From NCBI GenBank assembly GCA_033807775.1, contig JAWVWS010001001.1:248001-312000 (forward strand): a stretch of 64,000 bases of DNA. The letters run 5' to 3'. Under the pieces are notes generated by a model, which had not been told where the DNA came from, ran no database searches, and saw only the letters and a list, made by a program, of their open reading frames with translations. Shown one piece after another: positions 22,331 through 32,822 of the stretch. Source of the DNA: Saussurea involucrata (lineage: Eukaryota; Streptophyta; Magnoliopsida; Asterales; Asteraceae). The translations under genes were made by a program, and so were the position numbers. Each line of letters starts with the position of its first letter. Position 1 is the first letter of the stretch.

Positions 22331-23333
22331 GTCAAATACACTTGTACTTTCATCATCAAATTTTTAGAGCAGGAACAATCTTCAGAAGGAGCTCTTCTGA
22401 ATGCTTTGGCAACTTTTTCTCAGAACCTCTGAATAATCTTAGTTAACAACTTCTGGTCAGTCTTTAATCAGCAGCAACAACGATTTCCAAATTGATTTCT
22501 GTTACATATTTGCTTTTTCTTTGCTCCCCCTTGAAATGACAATTCTCATCTCCATGTGATCAAATCAAATTTCTGTCTTTTTATGACTTTCTGACTTTCT
22601 TCTCCCTTTTGAATCAATCAATCAGCTTTCATAAATCAGCTTTCATAACATTTCTTTATAAGAACAACATATCAGTTTCCTTTTCTTCTTCTCCCCCTTA
22701 AAATAACATTTCTCTCTTTTGTTTTTTCTGTACAAATCATTTTCTATTTTCTTCTCCCCCTAAAGTTTTGGAAAGCAAAATCATCTTCAAAATCTTTAGC
22801 TTTTCTCCCCCTTGATTTTCAAAACTTTAGCGATGCTTTTTCTTCGAATGAAGTCTATGCTTTTTCTCCTCCTTAATGAATAACCTTGCTCCCCCTCAAA
22901 ATAAGAATTCTGGAGCAATTTGTTTTCTCCCCCTGAAAGTATGCATATATTTAATGAAAACATTTATACAAAGAAAATAAGATTCACTGAACTACACTTG
23001 ATAACTACTAACATTTGATCATTTGAAAAGTTTACAAAAGAAATCCAACTTAATGAAATTTAACATATTTTTCAATCAAATGAAATCAAATGCATGTGTT
23101 TGGATTCAAATACAAGTCATCATTGCATATCAAGTTAAAAATGTTCAGTTTCAATCCCTTTATTAAATCTATTTGGCATGCTTAGCATGCGAAATATGAT
23201 TAGCTTCAAGCATATGCAATTCAAAAACATATAAGAATACTTTGCTCTACTCACACTATTTGTCCAAAATCAGGATTTTCACAAATTTACAGGTTTATTG
23301 TGACTTTGTATTTTCCCAAAGTTTCAAGAGATG

Positions 23334-23406
23334 TGTGCTCATTGGCATCTTTTAATTTTGTGCTCATTGGCATCTTTTAATTTTGTGAACATTGGCATCT
23401 TTTAAT
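23334..23406. repeat. 25-bp tandem repeat, about three copies, in element B
   Basis: Units at 23334-23358, 23359-23383 and 23384-23406 share CATTGGCATCTTTTAATTTT. The first two are identical; the third has a CTC to AAC change and is cut short. Confidence 0.9.
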
Positions 23407-23440
23407 AAAAAAGTTTAGTAAGAATAAGATACACCGTTAA

Positions 23441-23716
23441 ACATGACTTTCTATCTGGTTCTATAGCAGGATTTGAGTCAGCCAATCCCAGATCAGTTGG
23501 TCTTAGGTGCTAGGTGTCAAGCACCCCTTGGAACTTACTTTCCCAAACCAGAAAGGCCACATCGATATATCTTAAACTCATTTGTACCAGTAGAACATGG
23601 CTTTCTATCTAGTTCTATTGCAGGATTTGGGTCAGCCGATCCCAGACCAGTTGGTCTTAGGGACTAGGTGACTAGCACCCCTTAGGACTTACTCTCCCAA
23701 ACTAGAAAGGCCACAT
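23441..23716. repeat. Diverged direct duplication of about 122 bp in element B
   Basis: Copies at 23441-23562 and 23595-23716 share ACATG-CTTTCTATCT at the start, CAGTTGGTCTTAGG in the middle and AGAAAGGCCACAT at the end. No protein meaning is apparent. Confidence 0.88.
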
Positions 23717-24999
23717 GTACAAACTTTTAAACTAAATGATTTTATATATATTTATTGCATCTCAATCACTTGGTTCTAAAACGTAGTACTTCCCCATATT
23801 TTTGTTTCCATCCATCATTCTGACATTTAGGCTATTTGAGCATTATATTCTATATAAGCCTAGATTTACATAACATTGAGCATTCAGCATAATTTCATTC
23901 ATGTTTTGCTGACCTTTCGATTTATTTCAGAAATGAAAGTTGAAACAAATATATCTCAGATAATACAAAAATACTTGTAAAATCATCCTTGACACACATT
24001 TTATTCATTGAATGAAAATAAAAAAAAAATTCACATCATTGAATTAAATTTGTTAAGATTCAAACATTCAAAGCAATAGAAATAAAACATAATGCAATGT
24101 TACCTTTCACCACTTGTTCCTTGAAACAAAAAAGATATGACAGTTAAGGATATCACCTGATAAGAATGAGTTCTAAACTGATTTGTTTAGAAGTCTTGGT
24201 CTTTGAAGTATGGGTCCTGAACTGAATTATTCAGAAGCCATTGTCATTTAAGTACGGGTTTTGAATTTGATATGTTCAAAAACCTAAAACGTTGAAGCAC
24301 GAGTTTTGAACTTTATCTTGAGATAATCAGATCAAATTTTGAGACAATACTCCCTCTGAAATCAAGATAATCCTGCAAAATCAAGAGATTTTGGTAATCA
24401 TCTACGATGATTCCTCATTAGATATCAAAAATCCAAATTCTGAGTAGTATAGTCAGAATTCTGATTAGAAGAGTCAGAATTCTGAATAACTTGTTCAAAA
24501 TTCTAAGTATCAGAATCAGAATTCTGATTAGTTGAGTCAAAATTCTGAGTAGTAGAGTCAGAACTTCTGAGTAACAGATTCAGAATTCTGATAAAACTAT
24601 CCAGAGAAAATACCTTAGAAAAATGTTTGGATTTTGTGATTTTTGAACATTCGGAACTTCAAATCACTATAACTTGCTCAAAAATCAGAATTTTTCAACC
24701 AAAATTTGTAGGATTGCTCAGAATGTGATTCTGAACACATTCTCTGAAATGTTTTCTACCAAAAACACCCAAAACTAGGAGTTCGATAACCCCATAGTAA
24801 ACAGAACTTTTTCGAAAAAAAAAATTCTTCAAAATCAACAAATTGATCTGTATGAATCAGAAATCCATAATCACATTCAGACCGAGTTTTGGACTGAATT
24901 ATCCAAAAGTCAAAATTTTCAATTTAAGCACATCATCTGTTTTCAGTCATGTGTCAGTATGATCATTCAGCTTTACACATGAATAACCTACAAAACAGA

Positions 25000-26280
25000 T
25001 TAAGTTGTCTTTGGTACCCATATGAACTTGGGTCCAGATTTGTTAGGTGCAGTGGCATATGCAGATATTCTATAAGAACCATACCAGTGCTGAATAAAAT
25101 TCTTGTTCACAAAATCATTAGTCCCACAATATGAACAACAAAGTTTCTTTTGTGCAATTCTGACTAATTGACTTACAGAATAAATCACATCAGATTTAAC
25201 AAAAGATTTTCTTTGAAATGTATTGTTCTTCTTGACATTTGAATTAGGAACTTTTGATTTTGGCACTACTTTCTTGGAAGTTGTTCCTTTAACTCTCCAT
25301 TCCATTTTTATCTTTTTAAAAGAACAATTATAAGATTCATCAATAGGAGAATCATAAAACAGATTAGAAGAACGAATCTGATCTTTTGAACTATGATTTG
25401 ATTAGTCAACAACTTTCGTTTCAAATTCTTTAAACTTTTTAACATACAAATCAAACCTTGACTGCAAATCAGATTTGGACTTCCTCTCTATCATGATTTT
25501 AGTTGATAAATCAGATAATTTCTTAATAAGTCTCCTTATCTCCAAATGAAAAACTTTCTTTTCCTTTTCAAACTCATCTTTTGAGCATTTTTCTTTAAAG
25601 CCATTTACCTTCTTCTTTTCAGTCTCTTTCCTTCCATCTTCTAACTCTTTCTCCAACTCATTGATTTTTACAGAAAACTCATTTAACATTCCTGTTTTCT
25701 ATTTCTCAAAACCATTCTTTTCTTTTTGAAAAACATTTTTCTTGCATTCAAACTCTTTTCTTTCTTTTGCAAGAATTTTCTCCAAATCAGAAATTTTCAG
25801 AGATAATTCAACAGACATTGTTTCAAAACCTTTCCTCTCAGTTTGAAAGTTTCTTCTCTCTTTCTCAAATTTCTCTCTTTCAAGTATAAGAACTTGTTCA
25901 AAATCATAGATCTGTTTCAAGAGTTGACAATTTTTCATTTCACATGATTTGATTCTATTTTCAGAATTTGTCAACATCTTTCTTTCAAAATTGATTTTCT
26001 CTTTCAAATCAACATTCTCTTTTTCTAACAACTTTATGTCCTCTTGAGCCTTTTCAAAATCCTTTAGAAAATCAGATTTCTCTTTTTGCAAAATCTTTAT
26101 AACTTTTGCATTTTCATCTTGTTTTTCTTGAAGATTAGCAATCTTTCTTTCAAAATGTACAATCTCAGTTTTTGGTTTAGAAATTGTTTCTTTTGTTTTT
26201 ACAGGACTTAATTTTTGTAAATTGTCTGAACTGGTTATAGAACTTGCAGGTCTCACAAAAACTTCAACAATCTCAGGCAT
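25000..26280 (-). pseudogene. gag: Element B gag remnant: coiled coil and zinc-knuckle-like end, capsid domain missing
   Basis: One reading frame from ATG 26280 to 25000, interrupted by stops at 25699-25701 and 25402-25404. Residues about 40-290 are an unbroken Lys/Glu/Phe coiled coil with repeated FEKE(K/R)..F units. The end has a Cys-pair, CCSYCGTNDFVNK, that keeps the position of a Gag knuckle but lacks regular CCHC spacing, then GPKFIWVPKTT, the characteristic Gag C-terminus. The N-terminal capsid-like domain seen in G and I gag is absent. This matches the Gag C-terminal half of Sireviruses as I remember it. Confidence 0.72.
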
Positions 26281-26736
26281 GATGAAATGACAAATTCAAA
26301 TATCAACTACGAATTATGATAAAAACTGAGAATCAACACAAATCTAGAATATGCAAGAATTAATCAAATCTGTCACATGCATTTCATCAAACAGTTAGAG
26401 TACATGAATTAATGAAATCTTATTTTCAACAAAAAATTTGAATACTAATCAACATGCAACAGATATAATCACTTTGATCAAGAAACCAATCAAGAATGTC
26501 GAAAACATACCTGTGATCTCTGTTTAATTTCGAGAATTAATCAGTATAGATAGAAAATCTTTGGATGACTTGATTGTAAGATATCGATTCAACAGAAAGA
26601 CAAATTCAAATTTCTTGAATCAATGATAGAAACAAATTTAAGAATTGTTAGCAGCAGCGGAATCAATTGTCGAATTGATCAAGAAACTTCAAGAACGCGA
26701 TCAAACACACTCTTGGACGAATTTGTTTGTTGATTG

Positions 26737-26748
26737 GCTCTGATACCA
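26737..26748 (-). promoter_or_regulatory. Primer binding site of element B (initiator tRNA-Met)
   Basis: The minus strand reads TGGTATCAGAGC five bases after the LTR end ...CTGAACCA. Confidence 0.9.
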
Positions 26749-26753
26749 ATTTA

Positions 26754-27392
26754 TGGTTCAGGATCCAATCTTACAATCAATATAACAATGAATAGAATAG
26801 TAATTGAGAAGTAATTTGATCAAGAACACTTGTATTCAATGAAGAACAGATTTACAGATCTTAGAGAGAGTGTATCTCAAAGATTACAAAATATGAATAC
26901 AAGAATATGCGGGAAAGTTATGCCAAAGATTAGCCAAAGATCCATTAGCTTACAGTTGCTAACTCCTATATATACTGTAAGGAAATGCTAAAGCTACAGT
27001 ACATATGAGAAACAGACTAATAGAACAATTACACGTGTCTTAATTAGTAACTGAATATCCAAGTCATAAGTTCTGAACATGTTGTTCAGAACTTCTGAAC
27101 ATTCTTCTGACTAAGCGCTTCAGAACATTTGTCTTCATAGTCAGAAGTTCTGAGTCTCCTACTCAGAACTCTGAACCTTCTAGTCAGAATCCACACTTGT
27201 AATCTTTTCGACTTTCCTGATCAGAACTTCTGAGTCTTCTACTCAGAATTTCTGAGTCTTCTGACCAAATCCCAATACCTAGAATCTTTTCTAGACTTCT
27301 ATATTTAGAAGTTCTGAGTCTTCTACTCAGAACTCCGAGTCTTCAATTCAGAAACCAACACTTGTGTTTTTGACAAAACTCTAGACCTAACA
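26754..27392 (-). repeat. 5' LTR of element B (639 bp)
   Basis: Nearly identical to 21664-22316, with the same end CTAGACCTAACA followed by the target copy AAACC. The inner end reads TGGTTCAGG where the other LTR has TGATAGTTCAGG. Confidence 0.92.
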
Positions 27393-27751
27393 AAACCCAA
27401 TAAAAAGTCTTGTTTTCCAGTTTCCTTTGAGGATTAGGATTCTGGAAAAACGTATGAAGAACAAGTTTAAGATATTTGCGATTAAACTTGAAGAACAACC
27501 ATGAAAGGTTGTGTTCATACAACCATGAAAGAAATGATTTCATTTTTGAAAAAGTTCTTTTGTTTGATCTTGTAAAAACAATGAGAAGATCATTAACAAG
27601 TTTTAAGAAACAGGTAAATAAAAGAAATATTAACCTGGTTCGTTGAAGAAGAAGAAGATGAACAGTTCTTGAAAACTTGAGAGCAAAAATGCAACAGTAG
27701 TTTTCTTGAGGAAGAAGTTGTTCGCGTAAAGGAAAAATATAAACCCAAAAT

Positions 27752-27832
27752 GTGTTTATATTGTGAGATTAGAGAGAGAGAGAGAAAAAAAAACTAGAGT
27801 GGGAAAGTTTTTCATCATGACACGGACACGTG
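27752..27832 (-). promoter_or_regulatory. Probable internal promoter of element G ORF3
   Basis: On the minus strand CACGTG (27827-27832) precedes an ATATAAAC TATA box (27752-27764), then the leader exon and its donor at 27634. It matches element I 41661-41730 and element D 9387-9455. Confidence 0.6.
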
Positions 27833-27840
27833 TTTGCATA

Positions 27841-28770
27841 GCTGAACTCTGAGTTAAATCGAGTTAAATCGAATTTCTTCAGCATATCTCTAACATACTT
27901 TCCCTGATTAATGAAAGTTCCTTTTTCAGTTTGTTTTATCTATAGACCAAGGAAATATGTTAGTTCACCCATCATACTCATTTTATATTCAGCTTTCATC
28001 CTTTTAGAGAAACGAGTACAAAGTTCAGGGTTAGTGGAACCAAATATAATGTCATCGACGTATATTTGAACAAGAATGATATGACCATTCACTTTCCTGA
28101 AAAATAGAGTTTTATCGATTTTTCCACGCTCAAAATGTTCAATCAGGAGATAAGAGGAAAGAGTGTCATACCATGCACGTGGAGCTTGCTTTAAGCCATA
28201 AAGTGCCTTATCCAGTTTATAAACATAACCTGGACGCTTAGGATCTGAGAATCCTGGAGGTTGTTCCACATAGACTTCTTCATTCATCTTTCCATTTAGA
28301 AATGCTGACTTAACATCCATCTGATATACTTTGAAGTCTTTGTGTACAGCGTATGCTAAGAATAGATGAATAGATTTTAGTCCTGCTATTGGAGCAAATG
28401 TTTCGTCGTAATCTATGCCTTCCTCTTGTCTGTATTCCCGAGCAACAAGACGAGCCTTGTTGCGGTTTACAGTTCCATGTTCGTCCAACTTGTTTCGATA
28501 GACCCATTTAGTGCCTATCACTGTCTTGTCAGTTGGTCTTCGAATAAGTTTCCAAACTTTGTTTCTTTCGAATTCAGTCAGCTCTTCTTGCATGACGTTG
28601 ACCCAGTTTGGATCTTTGAGGGCATCATCTATTTTCTTTGGTTCAATCAGAGAAATAAAGTTAACAAATAAACAAATATTACCTGCACTTCGTCGAGTCT
28701 GAACACTAGCGTTTGGATCACCAAGAATTTGATCAATTGGGTGATTTACAGTCAACTTCTGGAATATCAA
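27841..28770 (-). pseudogene. pol: Element G pol: reverse transcriptase, cut before RNase H
   Basis: RT is open from about 28770 to 27940 (GTKWVYRNKLDE, YDETFAPIA, VKSAFLNG, LYGLKQAPRAWY, catalytic YVDD). A stop follows after TYFLGL, and then about 30 more RT codons lead to GTTCAGCTATG at about 27840. There the sequence jumps straight to the spacer CAAACACGTGTCC. Compared with element I, the end of RT, all RNase H and the first part of the spacer (about 1.1 kb) are deleted, probably at an ATG microhomology. GLKSIHLFLA replaces the usual RLESIRLFLA. Confidence 0.88.
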
Positions 28771-29719
28771 CCAAGAGAGGAGTAGGTGCAGATGTCATCT
28801 CATTCACTGATTGCTGAGAAGTAGATGGAATGTCTGAGACATTTGGTTCAGAAGCTGGTATAGTGTTCAAAGGAACTGCTGAGACCCATGATGTTTCAGC
28901 TTCACTATTCTGCATGTTTGGGATGATAGTAGGACTATCATCTTCAACTGTATGAGTATGAGGAGTGGGAATGTCTTCTGAATCACCAAGATGTGAAAAC
29001 ATCCATTCATTCAGTTCTTCAGTATCAGCAGACGGTTTAGAGTTTGCTGAACGGGATTCATCAAAAGTGACGTGAATAGTTTCTTCAACAGTTTGTCTTC
29101 TTCGATTGAAGACTCTGAAGGCTTTGGAAATTGAAGAATATACAAGAAAGATTCCATCATCAGCCTTAGGATCAAACTTTCCAAGGGCATCTCTGTTGTT
29201 CAGTATGAAACACTGACATCCAAAGATGTGAAGAAAGCTAATTGAAAGCTTTCTCCCATGAAAAAGTTCATAGGCTGTCTTATTGAATCTTTTGACTATC
29301 AGAGACCTGTTTTGCGTAAAACAAGCAGTGTTGACAGCTTCTGCCCAAAACTAAGTAGGCAGGTGAGAATCGCTGAGCATTGATCGTGCAGCTTCAATAA
29401 TTGTTATATTTCTTCTTTCAGCGACTCCATTTTGTTGTGGTGTTCTCACTGATGAAAAGTTGTGAGAAATACCCTTGCTCTCAAAGATGGAATCAAGAGA
29501 ACTGTTTTTGAATTCAGTCCCATGATCACTCCTTTTTGAGCGAACGGTCAAGTTGTTCAGGGTTTCCATCTTCCGAACAAAGGTGATGAGTTCTTCAGGG
29601 GTGTCACTCTTAGAACGGAGAAACATAACCCATGTATAGCGAGAGAATTCATCAACTATGACCAGCGTATATTTCTTTCCAGCGATGGATTGTTTGTTAA
29701 CAGGGCCAAACAAATCCAT
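28733..29719 (-). pseudogene. pol: Element G pol: integrase, with a stop and a short deletion
   Basis: The integrase core begins MDLFGPVNKQS, so the first catalytic D is in HMDLFGP. The second D is in DHGTEF and the Glu is in NGVAERRN. A stop interrupts it at 29348-29350 (LPT*FWAEA); the reading frame then resumes and covers the integrase C-terminal part. The linker toward RT has lost about 55 bases present in element I, ending in the false tail EVDCKSPN. Confidence 0.85.
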
Positions 29720-29740
29720 ATGGAGAAGTTGTAGAAGAGA

Positions 29741-30325
29741 TTATACTGAGGAAACTTGTTTTGACTTAAAGCTTGTTTTGGTCTGCTTGCCTTTCTCACA
29801 CGCTGAACATAAGGACTCTTTGGCGTATGAGTGCTGAGGTAGACCAGTGACTAACCCTTTTGAAGAAAGAGTGTTCAGTGTCTTGAAGTTTAGATGAGAG
29901 AGCCTCTTATGCCATAGCCAGTTGACATCAGATGAGGCTTTTGAGAAGAAACAGGAGTTCTCAGTGGTTGTTGAGTCCATGTTTATTACATAAACATTTT
30001 CCAAACGATAACCGCTGAGAGCTATCTTCTCCTTTTTGTCAGTAACAAAGCAGGATTCCTTGGTAAAGATTCCCTTGTTATCCATGTCGCAAAGTTGACT
30101 GATGCTTAGAATATTATGCTTCAGCCCTTCAACATATGCGAATCTTCTGAAGGTTGTTGTACCATTTGAGAGTACACCAAACCCTCGGGTATGTCCTTTT
30201 CCATTTCCACCGAAAGTCACAGAGGGACCCTTCTCTTCCTTGTATTCAGCGAGCAGGCTTTTCTTTCCAGTCATGTGTCTAGAGCATCCGCTATCGAGAT
30301 ACCAAATACCCTTCTTAACCTGCAT
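29741..30325 (-). CDS. pol: Element G pol: aspartic protease and GAG-pre-integrase segment
   Basis: Same frame as gag, separated from it only by the gag stop and a T-rich stretch ending TGCAG. The protease active site is DSGCSRHMTG, preceded by GIWYL. The zinc-binding pre-integrase segment follows (HKRLSHLNF ... CSACEKGK). A stop after KQVSSV cuts it from the integrase. The junction with gag looks like a splice acceptor (see findings). Protease and HHCC parts look intact. Confidence 0.85.
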   Translation of the reverse strand: MQVKKGIWYLDSGCSRHMTGKKSLLAEYKEEKGPSVTFGGNGKGHTRGFGVLSNGTTTFRRFAYVEGLKHNILSISQLCDMDNKGIFTKESCFVTDKKEKIALSGYRLENVYVINMDSTTTENSCFFSKASSDVNWLWHKRLSHLNFKTLNTLSSKGLVTGLPQHSYAKESLCSACEKGKQTKTSFKSKQVSSV

Positions 30326-30337
30326 TACAAAGGAAGA

Positions 30338-32740
30338 TTAGTTTTTCTTGGGTACCCACTTAACCATGTGTACATGGTTGTCAGTGGATGTAGTTGGAAT
30401 GGAAGGTTCAGCAGTCTTCGCAGCATTTGAAGATTCAGCTTTGTCAGTCTTCACTTTGGTTAATTTCTTAACCTCAGTGGGCTTCTTTGCCTTGGGGGCA
30501 ATGATCTTCACCTTAGCTATCTTTTCAGCTTTGGTGGTTGTAGGGCACTTACTAGCAATATGATCTGTAAGTCTACAGTGATAACATTTCCTATAACTAA
30601 AAGTAGTTCTAGGACCATTTGCATGCTGAGCTTTTGATTTTAAATTAGAAGGACCAGCACCAAGTAAGCTATTGGTTTTTGAAATGGGAGGAACATTTAG
30701 TTCTTCGGATTTCTTACCAATGATTTCCACTTTGATTCTAGGAGTAGATAGCTGAATAGATCCACGCTGAATAAATCCAGAGATCTTATTCTTTGAATCA
30801 GAGGGATAAGTCACTGAAGCTTTAGAAGCGTTCAGCTTTGGTACAGAGGTACCATTCTGAGGATTTTGGTTAAAAGCAATTCCTTTACCTTTGTTTTTAA
30901 AGACTGAGGTAGGTTTTGGATAAATAACTTTTTCTTTACCTTTAGAAGTTAAGGTAGAGATTTCCTCAAGGATAGGCGGTTTAGAAGAGGAACACTGAGA
31001 GGATGAAGTATCAGCGACTGAGGATACGAACGTTCCAAATAAGAGCATGGAACGATCAGTGGTTGGTTCTAGAGTATCAACTTTGTAACCAAGACCACGT
31101 TTATCACTCAGTGGAATCTGAGACTTAATTATCTCAGTGACCTTTGTTGAGGAATTATACCATCCATCAACAGTAGCTTTTTCAGCTTTTAATGCAGCGA
31201 TAGCTTCTTCATGCTCGATTTTGACTAGCTGATTTAGGTGAACTTGATCTTTAAAATCTTCTTCAATTTTAGAAAGATTTTCTATTTGGAGGTGACAGTT
31301 TTTAAGCTGTTCAGCGAGATCAAGGTTTTGATTTTCAACTACAGTTTTGCCATTCATGGCTTCATATAAACTTCTAGTCAAGAGATCGATCTTTCGAAGA
31401 CTATCAGCTTCATCAATATTTGCAATATTGGTAAAGAAGGAAGGTGATACCTGAGTTGCAGAGGTTGAAGTAGAGGGAATGTCAGAATTGTCTTCCTCAT
31501 TTTCAAGTTTGGCCATGAGACATAGATTGGCTTCATCATCATCTTCAGAGTCAGATGATTCTTCTTCGTCAGAGGCAGCCCAATCATAGTCAGCCATGAG
31601 GCCTTTGCCTTTCTTCTTAAAGGTTTTCAGCTTTGCATACCTTTCTTTCAGCTTTTTATATTTTTCATCTCTATTCCTGGGAATAAATTTTTTCTTGGGA
31701 AAAGCTGAGGGTCTAGAGACTTTCTTTGACATGCACTCGCTAGCAAAATGTCCTATCTTCTCACAGTTATAGCAAGTAGCAGTAGCCTTATCAACAGGGG
31801 TTGATGATCTTGGCTTGTCAGTAATAGCAAGAGGTTTATTCTTCTTGAAATTACTCTTTCTAGCAAATCTCCTGATCTTATTAGCCAGGAATGCCAAAGT
31901 TTCATCATTATCTGAAACGTCAGAGTCTGATGATCTTCCAGAGTTAGTTTCCATCTCAGTGACAGTGATAGTCGATCGCTGAGTGGAAGGTGACTCTGAG
32001 ATTAAAGCAACAGGGGTGCTTTTGGAATCTTTTACAAGATTCTTCTTAAGATGACTTGATTGCTCATGATTCAGCATCGTGCCATATAAGGTAGAAAGGG
32101 TCATTGATTTTAGATCATTTGACAGCTTGAGACATATAGAATAACTGTCCCAGCTTTCAGGTAAACATTCTAAGAACTTTGTCAGCACTTCAAAGTTAGA
32201 ATATTCCTTACCATTAGTTTTTAGATCTATTATTAAACAGTTAAAACGTTGGTGTACTTCAGAGAGAGTTTCATTCTTACCACAAATGAAGCTTTCATAC
32301 TGTCTTACCAGGTTGATCTTTCGAGAGTCCTGGACTTCAGAAGTACCTTCATATTGAACACAGATTGTGTCCCACATAGCCTTTGAGGTTTTCAGGTTCA
32401 TGACGGAATGGTAGACTTCGTCAGGAAGAGCCATGGAGAGTATGGATCTGGCTTTGGTGTCGATAGCCACTTTCTTCTTATCTTCATCAGTCCACATATG
32501 AATTTCCTTAGGAATCAGCCTTTCTGAAATAGCAGGTCTATTCTCAGCGGCTGGAACTGCAGCATCAATTCTTACAGGAATATATGGGCCGTTTTCAAGA
32601 TAATAAGGCATAGTAGGGTCTACACCTTCTAAGAAGAGAATCATCCTATTTTTCCATAGATTAAACTTATCTCTGGAGAATCTAGGGGGTTTTGCAAGAG
32701 AACCGTTGTCAATATAGTTTGTGTTTGTGTTGGTAGCCAT
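30338..32740 (-). CDS. gag: Element G Gag, apparently intact (800 aa)
   Basis: ATG at 32740 (MATNTNTNYIDNGSLAKPP), 69 bases after the primer site. The N-terminal capsid-like copia Gag domain spans residues about 10-250 (FNLWKNRMILFLEG, MWDTICVQYEG). CCHC knuckle 1 is CYNCEKIGHFASEC near 320. An acidic stretch and a coiled coil follow (about 460-530). Knuckle 2 is CYHCRLTDHIASKC near 735. The end is the family-typical VKWVPKKN. Length and order fit Sirevirus Gag, which packages element RNA in cytoplasmic particles. It is the only undamaged full-length gag in the window and could serve related defective copies. Confidence 0.9.
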   Translation of the reverse strand: MATNTNTNYIDNGSLAKPPRFSRDKFNLWKNRMILFLEGVDPTMPYYLENGPYIPVRIDAAVPAAENRPAISERLIPKEIHMWTDEDKKKVAIDTKARSILSMALPDEVYHSVMNLKTSKAMWDTICVQYEGTSEVQDSRKINLVRQYESFICGKNETLSEVHQRFNCLIIDLKTNGKEYSNFEVLTKFLECLPESWDSYSICLKLSNDLKSMTLSTLYGTMLNHEQSSHLKKNLVKDSKSTPVALISESPSTQRSTITVTEMETNSGRSSDSDVSDNDETLAFLANKIRRFARKSNFKKNKPLAITDKPRSSTPVDKATATCYNCEKIGHFASECMSKKVSRPSAFPKKKFIPRNRDEKYKKLKERYAKLKTFKKKGKGLMADYDWAASDEEESSDSEDDDEANLCLMAKLENEEDNSDIPSTSTSATQVSPSFFTNIANIDEADSLRKIDLLTRSLYEAMNGKTVVENQNLDLAEQLKNCHLQIENLSKIEEDFKDQVHLNQLVKIEHEEAIAALKAEKATVDGWYNSSTKVTEIIKSQIPLSDKRGLGYKVDTLEPTTDRSMLLFGTFVSSVADTSSSQCSSSKPPILEEISTLTSKGKEKVIYPKPTSVFKNKGKGIAFNQNPQNGTSVPKLNASKASVTYPSDSKNKISGFIQRGSIQLSTPRIKVEIIGKKSEELNVPPISKTNSLLGAGPSNLKSKAQHANGPRTTFSYRKCYHCRLTDHIASKCPTTTKAEKIAKVKIIAPKAKKPTEVKKLTKVKTDKAESSNAAKTAEPSIPTTSTDNHVHMVKWVPKKN

Positions 32741-32808
32741 TTTAAGAAATAGCTAGGAAGAGAAATCTTAGTATAGATCAGATCTTGTTTATGAGATTAA
32801 ACAAATCT

Positions 32809-32820
32809 GCTCTGATACCA
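32809..32820 (-). promoter_or_regulatory. Primer binding site of element G (initiator tRNA-Met)
   Basis: The minus strand reads TGGTATCAGAGC directly after the LTR end CCAACA plus AG. Confidence 0.92.
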
Positions 32821-32822
32821 CT

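Larger units (their letters stand above)
22331..24999 (-). other. Noncoding interior of element B with a cluster of polypurine-tract copies
   Basis: About 2.7 kb with no long ORF occupies the place of pol and ORF3. Six more CTCCCCCT-type copies (AGGGGGAG on the element strand) lie near 22524, 22691, 22754, 22805, 22889 and 22927, downstream of which is the main tract. Multiple polypurine tracts near the 3' LTR are a recorded Sirevirus trait. Near 24430-24600 a second cluster of TCAGAATTCTGA words occurs. Confidence 0.75.
21664..27392 (-). mobile_element. Element B: non-autonomous Sirevirus derivative of the A/B family
   Basis: Flanked by the exact target copies AAACC (21659-21663 and 27393-27397). 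It has very similar LTRs, a tRNA-Met primer site, a truncated gag and a strong polypurine tract. It has no protease, integrase, reverse transcriptase, RNase H or ORF3. 26281-26736 is leader without genes. It must depend on an autonomous relative such as A. Confidence 0.92.
21507..27634 (-). other. Leader intron of element G ORF3, enlarged by element B
   Basis: The donor CCAG|GTTAAT is at 27635/27634 and the acceptor TATTATACAG-type site ends at 21507, two bases before the ATG. Element I has the same intron without the insertion (41858-42250, 393 bp). The G/I-derived parts are 21507-21663 and 27393-27634; the rest is element B. Splice use is inferred. Confidence 0.55.

Noticed and set aside
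23473..23667. Small ORF over the duplicated segment in element B
   Set aside because: It exists only because the 122-bp unit is duplicated; no similarity recognised and no family conservation.
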